Assembly: GCA_004151065.3 (NCBI GenBank)
Contig: NWUY0300017037.1
Location: 51,383-75,532 of the forward strand
Source of the DNA: Larix sibirica
Lineage: Eukaryota; Streptophyta; Pinopsida; Pinales; Pinaceae
Direction: 5' to 3'
Length of the DNA stretch: 24,150 nucleotides
A program made the position numbers and the translations under genes. Shown here one piece after another: positions 1-8,730 of the stretch (its first letter is position 1; each line of letters opens with the position of its first letter). The notes below the pieces were generated by a model that did not search any database, was not told the origin of the DNA, and was given only the letters and a program-made list of their open reading frames with translations.

Positions 1-151
1 CTTTGATCATGGATGCGGCTTACAAGTAAACATTCCAGCTTAACCTTTCTCAACAAACAAATCCTACTTGCATCGGAATGTTTATGTAGATTTGTTTGTT
101 GAGAAAGGTTAAGCTGGAATGTTTACTTGTAAGCCGCATCCATGATCAAAG
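1..151. repeat. Perfect 63-bp inverted repeat (foldback) with 25-nt loop
   Basis: Positions 1-63 are the exact reverse complement of 89-151, with 64-88 as the loop. I checked the arms base by base and found no mismatch. The left arm starts at the first base of the window, so the repeat may extend further left. The loop contains GGAATGTTTA, a 10-mer that also occurs in the right arm, which would suit a template-switch origin. A perfect palindrome of this length is either young, selected (for example a small-RNA hairpin), or a fold-back artefact at a contig edge. No open protein frame was recognised. Confidence 0.95.
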
Positions 152-1496
152 TAACCAATTTTTTTGTTAATTCTCTATGAGGCTAAGGAGAAAAAAAAAT
201 GCATGATAGGTTATTCCAATACTATCATATGTTATCAATAACGCTTATCATTCATTTCGATCTTTTCACATTAAAGGAAACTATTAGATTATGTATTGAT
301 ATGGGAATTGATGTATTTAAATTTTGAACAATCATAACTTTTAACATTATTTTTTGAATCAAACAAAATGAGAGAAAAACATTTCTTTAAGTTAAAGTAT
401 ATTGTATCTCTTTTGAATACCTCCATACAAGTTTATCATTTTAGTAGTGTATTCCAAGTTTTACAATTTATGATTCATGATTCACAATATGTTTACATAT
501 AACTAACATTGCAATTACAACTCCAAGATATAAAATGGAAAAATTAATAAATCCAATTTATATATTTTGATGTTTTATATATAAATTTGTGGCAATTTTT
601 TTATGAATAAAAATAAATATTATCTATCAATAAAAAGTATAAGTTGTTGGTATCTCCATTCTAATGTCCAAATGTGATTAGTCAAAATGCTTTGAAACAA
701 AATCAAAAGGAACTAGTTAACCACCATGCTAATCAAGAAGAAGAAATATAGATATACTTAGATTCAAGAGAGTTGAAACCTTGAAAAAATATCACAATAG
801 GATTGACAAATGTTTTGAATTAAAAATGGTTGAATTAATATTTCTAGAAACTAACATCGAATCAATTAATTTTCATTAGTATGAGTCATCATCAAAATAT
901 AGTTTTGCTAAAACTTATAAATAAGAATAATAGTTACAAAAAAGTGAAGTTTCACAAATTAATTATTTTTTGGTGCTTTAATTTCTTTTATCATTTAACT
1001 TAAAAGTTAGTATATTTTTTACATAATTTATGATTAAATTGTTAAAATTCATCCCAAATTATAATATTTAATAATATACATGTTTTTAAATTGAATATCT
1101 TCTACATATCTAAAGGTATAGTTTTTCAAACCAAATAATTACCTAAAATACTATACATATGTATAATATTTGAATTCTTTAAAAATATTCTTCATTTAAA
1201 AATAAATATAAAATTAAAAGCAAATTTAGACATAATAACTTAGGTTTACAAAGTGTTAATGTGATATTAGCATATGATTTTGAACTACTAAAAATAAATC
1301 AATTTTCATAATACAACTCAATAAATTCTTAGAGAAAAGATGCAAAGATAAATCAAGTTTTTAATAAAGTAATGATCATAATTTCATAAAAAAGAGGTTA
1401 GTATTGAGAAGGAAGATTGATATCTCATTGTAGCAAAAAAATTATATGTTTTATAAATCATTTATAAACTTTATAACTCATTTATGATAAATATTT

Positions 1497-1609
1497 AATA
1501 TTATCAACTTTATGTTTTAGTTATATGATTAATATTTGTACTAAATTCATTTAATATTATTAACTTTATGTTTTATGTTATAAGGTTAATATTTGCACTA
1601 AATTCATTT
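1497..1609. repeat. Two tandem copies of a ~56-bp AT-rich unit
   Basis: Positions 1497-1552 and 1553-1609 align nearly end to end. Both run from AATATTAT through ACTTTATGTTTTA to TAAATTCATTT, with a few substitutions and small indels. This is a simple local duplication in intergenic DNA. Confidence 0.8.
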
Positions 1610-2224
1610 TTGCTTAAATTTGTTTTTTTAAATTATTTAATATCAAATTATAAAATATTATAAATATTAATAATTAAAATTTGATATGTTGATTGTTTTT
1701 CATTTTTTATAGTATTATTTTTATAGCTTTTAAATTGTTCATATTTCAAGTTTTTTAGCATTAAAAGAAAAGGCATGATTTTTAAATTTGATTTTTTAAA
1801 GTTTTAGTTTGTTAAAAAAAATATTTAAAATTTTGTTAATTTGAAAATTTAATGGACATAAAATTAATTGTCTATTATAAATATAGTGTTTGAGATTAGA
1901 TTTAACAACTTTTTAAAGTAAAATTTGTCAATGTTATTTTTACAATATTATTATTATTTCAACGTTAGGATTAACTATTATAAGAGATAAAAATTTGGAG
2001 ATAAAAATTCAAGATAATATGATTGAATAAAAAAGACAAAAACACTAGTTTTTTTCACCAAATTAAAATGAAGAACCACTATTATCCTAAATATATCATA
2101 TTTACACTATTATATAAAACTTTGTTCATATTAATTTATCGGTAAACAAAACCAAGTCTATTATTATATATCACCATTGGTATCCAAATCTTGATTTAAA
2201 TGTTGCAATGAGTATTCAACTTGG

Positions 2225-2371
2225 TTTTGGAACATAGTTTTCAATGGTACATGGCTAGTTGTAAATAAATATGAATATTCTCAAAATCCCTAAAAGATTA
2301 TTTAAGGAGTATTTAACTTGGTCCAAAACTTCTTTAAATTCTTTTGGAACATAGTTTTCAATGGTACATGG
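2225..2371. repeat. Direct repeat of 30 bp, 117 bp apart
   Basis: A 30-bp stretch beginning TTTTGGAACATAG is identical at 2225-2254 and 2342-2371. The similarity weakens but continues on the right as far as ATTCTCAAAAT. It looks like a decayed local duplication. Confidence 0.8.
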
Positions 2372-2495
2372 TTAATGGTAAAGACATGGGAACATTCTCA
2401 AAATTACAAATGATGACTTTGTCACTCTAATTCTCAATGATAAACAAGTGATATCCCTAAACAAGTATTACAATTTTGCTATGTAATAAATTCTA

Positions 2496-2845
2496 CAAAA
2501 TTATTTGGAAAATAATGGTTAATAAAATAAAATTGTTCTTCCAAAATAATCTAGTAATAAGGTGGACTTATTAATAAATCTTTGACAAGTAATTGTAGTA
2601 AAGTATTAATACACTATTTATAATTAAGGAAAATGTGAAATTCTAATAAATGTTTATATATCTAAGGTTTATAATGAGTTGAATTCTTACAATTTTTTTA
2701 ATAACAAAATCCATAAAATTATCTAAAAAATAATGCTTAATAAATTCAAAATGTTCTTCCCAAAATAATTTCAAAATAAGTAAACTTATTATAAAGAGAT
2801 AAATTATCTTTAACAAATAATTATAGTACAAATATTAATACACTA
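2496..2845. repeat. Diverged direct duplication of ~120-130 bp
   Basis: Positions 2496-2616 and 2714-2845 share an ordered series of blocks: AAAATTAT, AATAATG, TTAATAAA, TGTTCTTCC, CAAAATAAT and finally TAATACACTA. Many substitutions and indels separate them. No coding content was seen. Confidence 0.65.
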
Positions 2846-4890
2846 CACTAGTAAAAAAAAGTGGATACAATGAATAAGTTGAATTTGAATTTCATAGTAT
2901 TAATACTTGAGAAAAAGTGGATACAATGGATAAATTGAATTAGGATCTCATAAGTTAAATCTAAAATATTTTGGTTTTTCAAATACAATGGATTTGACAT
3001 TTTATATAATTTGTTTTTTTAGTATTTTTAAATATTATTTTTTAATTTAAATATTTTGGTTTTCACAAACCAAGATATAATGAATTTAGCATTTTATATG
3101 ATTTAATTTTCTTATAATACTTTAAATGTTACCTGATATATTTCTTTTAACTTAAATGAAGTATTAAACTAAGTGGCCCTATATTTTATCATACATTTAT
3201 TATTGTCATAAAGAAAAATTAAATAAAATAATAAATTCCTTAAAAAAAAAAAGATAAAGTGTATTGAACGAAAACAAGAGGTAAACACACATAATTTAAG
3301 TTTTTATATGACAACATACCGGGTATGAAGATAAATTCTTTCAAGAGGTACTTAGAATATTCCTAAGAGCATAAAGAAATAAGAAAAATGACAACAAATT
3401 GAATATTTAAATTTTTAACCTTCCACTTGTAATTCAACATGATATTAAATTTAATGATTTCTTTGCTTCCAAACAATATGGGATCCCCTTGGTTGCCAAC
3501 AATGTAAGAGAGATAAATTGGGAGAAATCTTTGGTTAATATTAGCAACCAAGAATAGGACTAAATTTTAAAATTTATATCCTTGAAAGAACCTTATTCAA
3601 ATGAATCTTGTAGGAGGTTATGGTTTTTATATTCTAAATCTTAGAAGCCTCCCAATATGTATAGGGTGGCTTATAGCTAGAAGTGAAATGGTCATTCATA
3701 ACCTATAAAAACATAAGTCTTCTAAGAAGCCAAGGTTTTCTCAATTTGATAAGAATGAAATACTTTAATATATCATTGTTAAGCAAACTTACATGGAGAT
3801 AGAAACAAGAAAGATTAGCTCTATAAGCTCAAATATGGGTTCTAAAGAATTCAACTAACATTGGTTGTCTTCAAAGTCCCAATGTATATTATGTATGGAA
3901 TATTCCTCTATAAGAAGTTATGTCAATGTTTCAAAGTGGTCAAAAGTAAACTTTAAATCTAATGTACTTAAAAGATATACACACAACAAATTTTTTTAAG
4001 ATAGACATGAGAGAAAATCATAAAAATTTAGAATATTTGAAAATTCATGTATCCAACCTCACCTTACCTAAATCTAATTTTGATGAGTAAGCTTAAGGTA
4101 ACCTCATAAGGTTCAACAACCTACTATTCTAAAAGCATATGGGTAACTACCAACAAATTTGCATAAATCATAACTCTAAGAAAAGGTTTAGAGATGAGAA
4201 TATCCCCAACTTGTTTATGAAAAATTAAATAATTCCAACTTATTAAATGTGGGAGAATAACACCACAATTAATTAATTGTAATGGGTGTTTGTTTTATGT
4301 ATATGCCTTATAGTAATCTAATGTCTATATGAAGGAGTGAAAATCAGATACTATGGAGGATGTCATTTTGACATAGAAATATTCCTTGAAAATAGATGTA
4401 AAGAGAGTATGTAACTTTGATTCTATGGAATAACAATATGCATTTTTTGTCCTATGTGAAAAAAAATATAGATTACTATAATCCATTTAAAATATTTACA
4501 AATATGACTATTTTTCTTTATATACAAGTTAATAATTTTAAAAAATCAAAAATTTTAATAATTAGCAAACAAAATATTTAAAAAATCAAAATAAACAATA
4601 ATATAACAAAAACATTATTTTAAACTTCCATAAAATCTAAATATAATATAAAAATGTCATATTTTCTAAAAATACAAATTAATAATGTTAAAAAATCTAA
4701 CAAATTAATAATTAGAAAAATCAAAATAATATGAAAAACATCTTCATTCATGATCTGATTAAGAAAACATAAAAGACTCAAAGCCAAAATACCAACACTG
4801 AAGGTCATCTATTTATTCTTATATTTAAAAGATTATTATTATATAAGGTATGGATTGTTCGCAGCAATGCCCTAATTATTAGTAAAAGAA

Positions 4891-5149
4891 AAGTACAATT
4901 TTTGTGTGTTGAATTATAGTATGTGGTGGATTCATTTGTTTGTTCTTAGGTTTTTAGCCAAAGAAATTCTGAACTTGTTCGAATAAAAGATTGTTCTTAG
5001 GTTTTTAACCAAAGAAAATTCTGAACTTCTGAACTTGTTCGAATAAGAGAGAAGTACAATTTTTGTGTGTTGAATTATAGTATGTGGTGGATTCATTTGT
5101 TTGTTCTTAGGTTTTTAGCCACAGAAAATTCTGAACTTGTTCGAATAAA
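4891..5149. repeat. Nested tandem repeat, 161-bp period with ~50-60-bp subunits
   Basis: The sequence beginning AAGTACAATTTTTG occurs at 4891 and again at 5052, a 161-bp period. Inside it, a subunit running from TGTTCTTAGGTTTTTA to GAACTTGTTCGAATAA occurs three times, at about 4941, 4992 and 5102. The array ends just downstream of the WRKY gene's likely 3' end, so it may mark the edge of the gene block. Confidence 0.85.
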
Positions 5150-5509
5150 CTATGAAATCAAAGTTTCAGTAAACAATAGAGTTAAAATGGCTCTGAAAGA
5201 AACAAACTCATTGAGAATGGCCATGACGTGATAAACTGCATAACAGATGGTTGAACCAAGAACGGAGGACGAGAGTATATTTTTCAAGATGAAAACATAA
5301 AAGTATATATTATGAAGAAAGCCCAAGTAAAAGCTTGAAGTTCTTTTCACAGGAAATTTCTGTATAAACGTAAAGAAGATCAGTTTCCCTATGACGCTGT
5401 GCATATTTACTAATATCCATCCGGGTATACAATGTTCGTTGTCACTTTTTATTGGTGTCTCCTCCGCCGCTCGCAAGAACAAGAACCAGAACCAGAACCA
5501 AAGTATTAT
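5150..5509 (-). other. Probable 3' untranslated and downstream region of the WRKY gene
   Basis: This 360-bp stretch follows the WRKY stop codon on the minus strand. Its base composition is close to that of the gene and clearly less AT-rich than the DNA beyond 5149. A 110-residue open frame (5150-5482, minus) lies here but resembles no family and is most likely chance. A candidate polyadenylation signal is at 5448-5453. Confidence 0.5.
5448..5453 (-). terminator. Candidate polyadenylation signal AATAAA
   Basis: AATAAA reads on the minus strand about 57 bases past the WRKY stop codon. A weaker AATAAT overlaps the region immediately after the stop. Plant signals are loose, so this is only a candidate. 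Confidence 0.4.
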
Positions 5510-6645
5510 TTACAAAGCTTGGTGGGGTGCATACTTGATGACTGGTTCAGGACATATGCTGGCGTTGACAAGCACTATGGCAGGCTTGGAGCCTTGCTGC
5601 GGTAATATTATGGGCTTTCCAATGTAGTAGATTACAGAGGGGCTTTCATGGTTGTGTGTGCCCTCATATGTCGTTATGAGCAGTCCCTCGTCACTTGGAT
5701 CACGTTCCACCCTCTTCTTCACACCGCAATTGATATCCGAGCATCTATAATAGCTCCTGAAAACATGCACAAATTCAGAATAACGACCAAATTAGGGACA
5801 TCCAGGGCAGGGCAGGGCAGGGCAGGGCGACTGCAACAAATAGCAGGTACGCCTTTCTTATTTCACAGAACCCAAAATAAATCCCAAATCCCATGCTTTG
5901 GTAGAAGTTGAAGAAATCATACCCCCATGCTTTGGTACAAGTTGAAGAAACCATACCTGGGATGAGGGCTACTTTTAACGAGCTTTCTCCCATACTTGCG
6001 CCATTTGTAGCCATCCTCCAAAACATCAGTCTCTGATCTAGTTTTGAAGGCATATCTAGGCCCCTTTTCCGTTTTTATCTTCCTCTTTTTAATGATCTTG
6101 CTATCCCTGCGCAATTCATACAACAAATATCATACAGCTGACAAATAAATCCGAAACCCAGCTTCCTTAAATTGAAATAAATTAAATTTTACTTACGCAA
6201 TGTCTCCTTCCACGGATGTCTTGTTAGCATTGCCATCAGATATCTCTGATAGATGTTCTTCCACATTACAGATCTCCGACTGCTGGTCTTCTTGACTTCG
6301 GGCGGATTGTGCCACTGGACTATTACAATGAGCCATCCATTCTGTTTTCATCTCTTGTTTATCGTTTTTGTCGGACCCCTTTTCTTCCACAAGATATTGG
6401 GTCCATAAATCCTTGTCAATCTTCCGAGTCTCCGAGGGGGTCGGAGCCGGAGCCGGGGCCTGGGCCTGGGCCTGTGCCTGTGCCTGTGGGTTAATATTGA
6501 ACTCCTGGTTCAATGCACTCAAAGCATTAGCAGCCATAGGATTATACCACAGCAAGGAATTGAATGGATCCAAACCTCTGTCAGCGGATTGAGTCTTATC
6601 CAGACTGGACTGAAAGTTGTCACGAATTCCCCCCCATATCTCCAT
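5510..6645 (-). CDS. WRKY transcription factor, group IIc-like, variant WRKYGRK
   Basis: This is a DNA-binding transcription factor expected to act in the nucleus. Three coding exons were built from splice signals: 6645-6197, 6106-5957 and 5756-5510, giving 281 residues. Intron 1 (6196-6107) has donor GTAAGT and acceptor GCGCAG. Intron 2 (5956-5757) has donor GTATGG and acceptor TTTCAG, and splits the Arg200 codon (AG|G) inside the WRKY domain, the classical position of the conserved WRKY intron. The domain spans about residues 180-238: WRKYGRK at 185-191, then a C-X4-C-X23-H-X-H zinc site (Cys205, Cys210, His234, His236). This spacing and a single domain fit group IIc, nearest in style to the WRKY50/51/59 clade, which carries WRKYGKK. 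Gln is replaced by Arg190. A basic patch (KKRKIK, 156-161) could be a nuclear signal, and residues 54-70 are a Gln-Ala/Pro-Ala run. The reading frame is intact. The binding target and biological role are not shown by the sequence. Confidence 0.93.
5803..5827. repeat. (CAGGG)5 microsatellite in WRKY intron 2
   Basis: Five perfect copies of CAGGG lie inside intron 2, about 45 bp from its acceptor. Being a short tandem repeat, it may vary in length between individuals. Confidence 0.95.
5891..5958 (-). repeat. 34-bp tandem duplication spanning the intron 2 splice donor
   Basis: The block beginning CCATGCTTTGGTA occurs at 5891 and again at 5925 with only a few differences. The copy at 5925-5958 contains the real exon 2 donor (GTATGG, minus strand). 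The other copy carries a matching GTATGA, which could be a decoy donor with exon end at 5923. Confidence 0.9.
6436..6486 (-). repeat. Coding dipeptide repeat (Gln-Ala, then Pro-Ala)
   Basis: The six-base units here encode five Gln-Ala pairs followed by Pro-Ala and a Pro-Thr-Pro end, at residues 54-70 of the WRKY protein. The run lies in the N-terminal part, outside the DNA-binding domain, and is probably a flexible linker or activation-type segment. Because the unit is a multiple of three, length changes would keep the frame. Confidence 0.9.
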
Positions 6646-6871
6646 ATGTGCACAGCTTACAACTGAAAACCCTTTCAGAACCCTTTTACTTCCACTTGGA
6701 CTTGGTTAATCAGAGTAGCATTCTAATTTCTAGTGAGTGCCTTGGATCCGGAAATGGGAGAAGAGATACAATTATAAATAATGGAAACTGTGATACAATT
6801 TCTGCACGACTGCGAGGAAGTTGCTTGTTAAAGACGATGTGACGACTGCAGGCTCCTCTGAATAAACGCTG

Positions 6872-6877
6872 TTGACC
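6872..6877 (+). promoter_or_regulatory. W-box-like TTGACC
   Basis: TTGACC matches the W-box (TTGAC[C/T]) bound by canonical WRKY proteins and lies about 230 bp upstream of the WRKY start codon. It could allow control by other WRKY factors or by the gene itself. A six-base match is weak evidence. Confidence 0.35.
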
Positions 6878-6930
6878 ACGAGAGAAAGATGAAATCTCAA
6901 GTCTTCTATATGTCGACGAGTCATGTGGAT

Positions 6931-6939
6931 AATTATATA
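6931..6939 (-). promoter_or_regulatory. Candidate TATA box TATATAATT
   Basis: TATATAATT reads on the minus strand in a locally GC-richer setting, about 285 bp upstream of the start codon. It would give a 5' leader of roughly 250-260 bases. A competing site, TATTTATA (6773-6780), would give a leader of about 100 bases. Confidence 0.4.
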
Positions 6940-7576
6940 CGCCGTATTTAAACCCCACCTGCGCTTCCTATTTCTCGAACCGCGTTCACAAAGCACCCCG
7001 CCCATCAGCCATGTGCTTTTTTTTATACCTTCCTCTCATGATGGGATGGCAGTGGGCAGTGGGCAGTGGGCACTGCATGATTCCGCTCCACAGATGGACA
7101 TCTGTCCACACCGCTATGTGTTTTCATTTCTCTTACATCTCCCCTTCTTTTTAGGGGTTTTCATTCTATTTGATTAAATAAAGTTGCTCGTGACTCCTGC
7201 CCTTCATGTGCCTTTCAATCGACAGAACATTATACCGCCGGGTTCCTTTTTTATTTATTTTTTCAGATCTCTGAAATGATGGAAAGGTTTTCACTCCCTC
7301 TCTTTTCCCACTTTTCTCTTTCGGCTTAATTTGGGATGATTGATTCATATACTCTCTCTAACATTTCTCAAACATTATCCCTCCTCATAAATTGATATTT
7401 AATACTTCGTGGTTTATGGAATAAACGCATAGAGGTTAAATTGTAATTAGTATAGTATCTAGTTTTATATAAAAGGCTAAATGTTATTATAAAATATATT
7501 TTTGGAGTAAAATGTGGAATAGAGTGAGGTTAAATTGTAACAAAATATATCATATTTTTGGAGTCAAATGTGGAAT

Positions 7577-8018
7577 AGAGTGAGGTTAAATTGTAATTAG
7601 TATAGTAACTAGTTTTATAATAAATATAAAAGAGAGTAAAGCTAAATGTTATTACAAAGTATATTATATTTTTGGAGTCAAATGTGGGATAGAGTGATGA
7701 GTCAATTATTAAAGTAAGTGATAAATACCTCATCGCATTAACAATAGACCACTGAATTGTAATAAGATTTTATATTTTTAGTAATTAGTATAGTAACTAA
7801 TTTTATATAAAATATAGAGTGAGGTTAAATTGTAATTAGTATAGTAACTAGTTTTATATAAAATATAAAAGAGAGTAAAGCTAAATGTTATTACAAAGTA
7901 TATTATATTTTTGGAGTCAAATGTGGGATAGAGTGATGAGTCAATTATTAAAGTAAGTGATAAATACCTCATCCCATTAACAATAGACCACTGAATTGTA
8001 ATAAGATTTTATATTTTT
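7577..8018. repeat. Tandem duplication inside copy A, 239-bp period
   Basis: Positions 7577-7779 and 7816-8018 are nearly identical, starting at AGAGTGAGGTTAAATTG and passing GCTAAATGTTATTACAAAGT (at 7641 and 7880). The matching part of copy B has only one unit, so this duplication arose in copy A after the copies separated, or was lost from B. A diverged 92-bp duplication follows at about 8106-8240. Confidence 0.9.
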
Positions 8019-8590
8019 TTTAAATGACCCTTAATTGTAATAAAATTTTATCATTTTTGAATAAATACATTTAATTACAATAAGATTTTAGCATTTTTTA
8101 TTATTGAAAAAGAATAAATCTTCTTAATTCTATTCTAGACTTCAAGATGTAAATGCAAATAATATTGTATTTTCAAAAATGACAAAATTAATTTATTAAA
8201 GAAAAACAAATTTTCTTAATTTTATTCTAGACCTCAAGATGTAAATGCATGCACACAAAATGATATTGTAAGAATAATATTTTCAAATGGATATTTAATA
8301 TTTGGATTCAATTCACTTATTATATAGAATAATCCAAACAGACGACACCGATGCATGCATAGGTTTGAGGATTTTTTTTTTGTATTTTTCAATATATTAA
8401 TCACAAAAATTCCATAATCCCAAATTATTCTTGCCAAATATTATGTAAAAATATTGGTTTCAGCAAAGGTTTTACTGATTAATTTGTGGAGTTGGGATCA
8501 AAGATTTTATCATTGTTCCATAATATAAGAGAACGTAGATGTCAATATCATGGCCAAAGATTTTTGCGCAATATACATATGCCACAATTA

Positions 8591-8730
8591 CAAAATTATA
8601 TATGCATATTTAATATAAACATGCTAGGCTTTGAAGAAATAAGGTTCCATAGACGTTTTACAAAATTATATATGCATATTTAATATAAACATGCTAGGCT
8701 TTGAAGAAATAAGGTCCCATAGACGTTTTA
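8591..8730. repeat. Two tandem 70-bp units at the end of copy A
   Basis: Positions 8591-8660 and 8661-8730 differ at one base (GGTTCC versus GGTCCC). Each begins CAAAATTATATATGCATATT and ends AGACGTTTTA. Copy B also has a tandem duplication of this same end segment, but with a different unit length (83 bp) and junction. Confidence 0.95.

Larger units (their letters stand above)
152..4890. other. AT-rich gene-poor intergenic DNA
   Basis: This stretch is very AT-rich, with only short open frames rich in Ile, Leu, Phe, Asn and Lys, as expected by chance in such DNA. I recognised no protein domain on either strand. It does contain several local duplications listed separately. The less AT-rich part at about 3300-4250 may be an old transposon remnant, but its translations did not resemble any family I know. 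Confidence 0.6.
6646..7326 (-). promoter_or_regulatory. Probable 5' leader and promoter region of the WRKY gene
   Basis: This region lies upstream of the WRKY start codon on the minus strand. Its composition is much less AT-rich than the flanks, and it ends where repeat copy A begins (about 7327). Two TATA-like sites are visible, at 6931-6939 and 6773-6780, along with a W-box and a TGACG core at 6840-6844. A (CAGTGGG)3 repeat lies at 7050-7070. The transcription start is not defined. Confidence 0.6.
7327..8730. repeat. Dispersed repeat, copy A
   Basis: From TAATTTGGGATGATTGATTC onward, this ~1.4-kb stretch matches the region starting at 21713 in the same orientation and block order. Shared landmarks include CATAAATTGATATTTAATAC, the GCTAAATGTTATTA block, ATTCCATAATCC, AAGAGAACGTAGATGTCAAT and ATGCTAGGCTTTGAA. 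The copies differ by many substitutions and indels, and A is longer because of internal tandem duplications. No transposase, integrase or clear terminal structure was found, so the element class is unknown. It begins at the upstream edge of the WRKY promoter region. Confidence 0.85.

Noticed and set aside
4891-5149. A CRISPR array from regular repeats
   Set aside because: The copies are direct tandem duplications without unique spacers of constant length, and this is plant nuclear DNA.
5150-5482. 110-residue minus-strand open frame as a separate gene
   Set aside because: It resembles no family, lies where the WRKY 3' untranslated region is expected, and has no splice or promoter support.
5775-6053. 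Minus-strand frame overlapping WRKY exon 2
   Set aside because: It is another reading frame of the WRKY exon and runs through the intron; the spliced WRKY model explains the region better.
6309-6592. Plus-strand open frames opposite WRKY exon 1
   Set aside because: They are antisense shadows of the dipeptide-encoding repeat and carry no domain.
8486-8683. 65-residue plus-strand open frame in copy A
   Set aside because: It runs through the 70-bp tandem repeat, has no domain, and the matching DNA in copy B does not conserve it.
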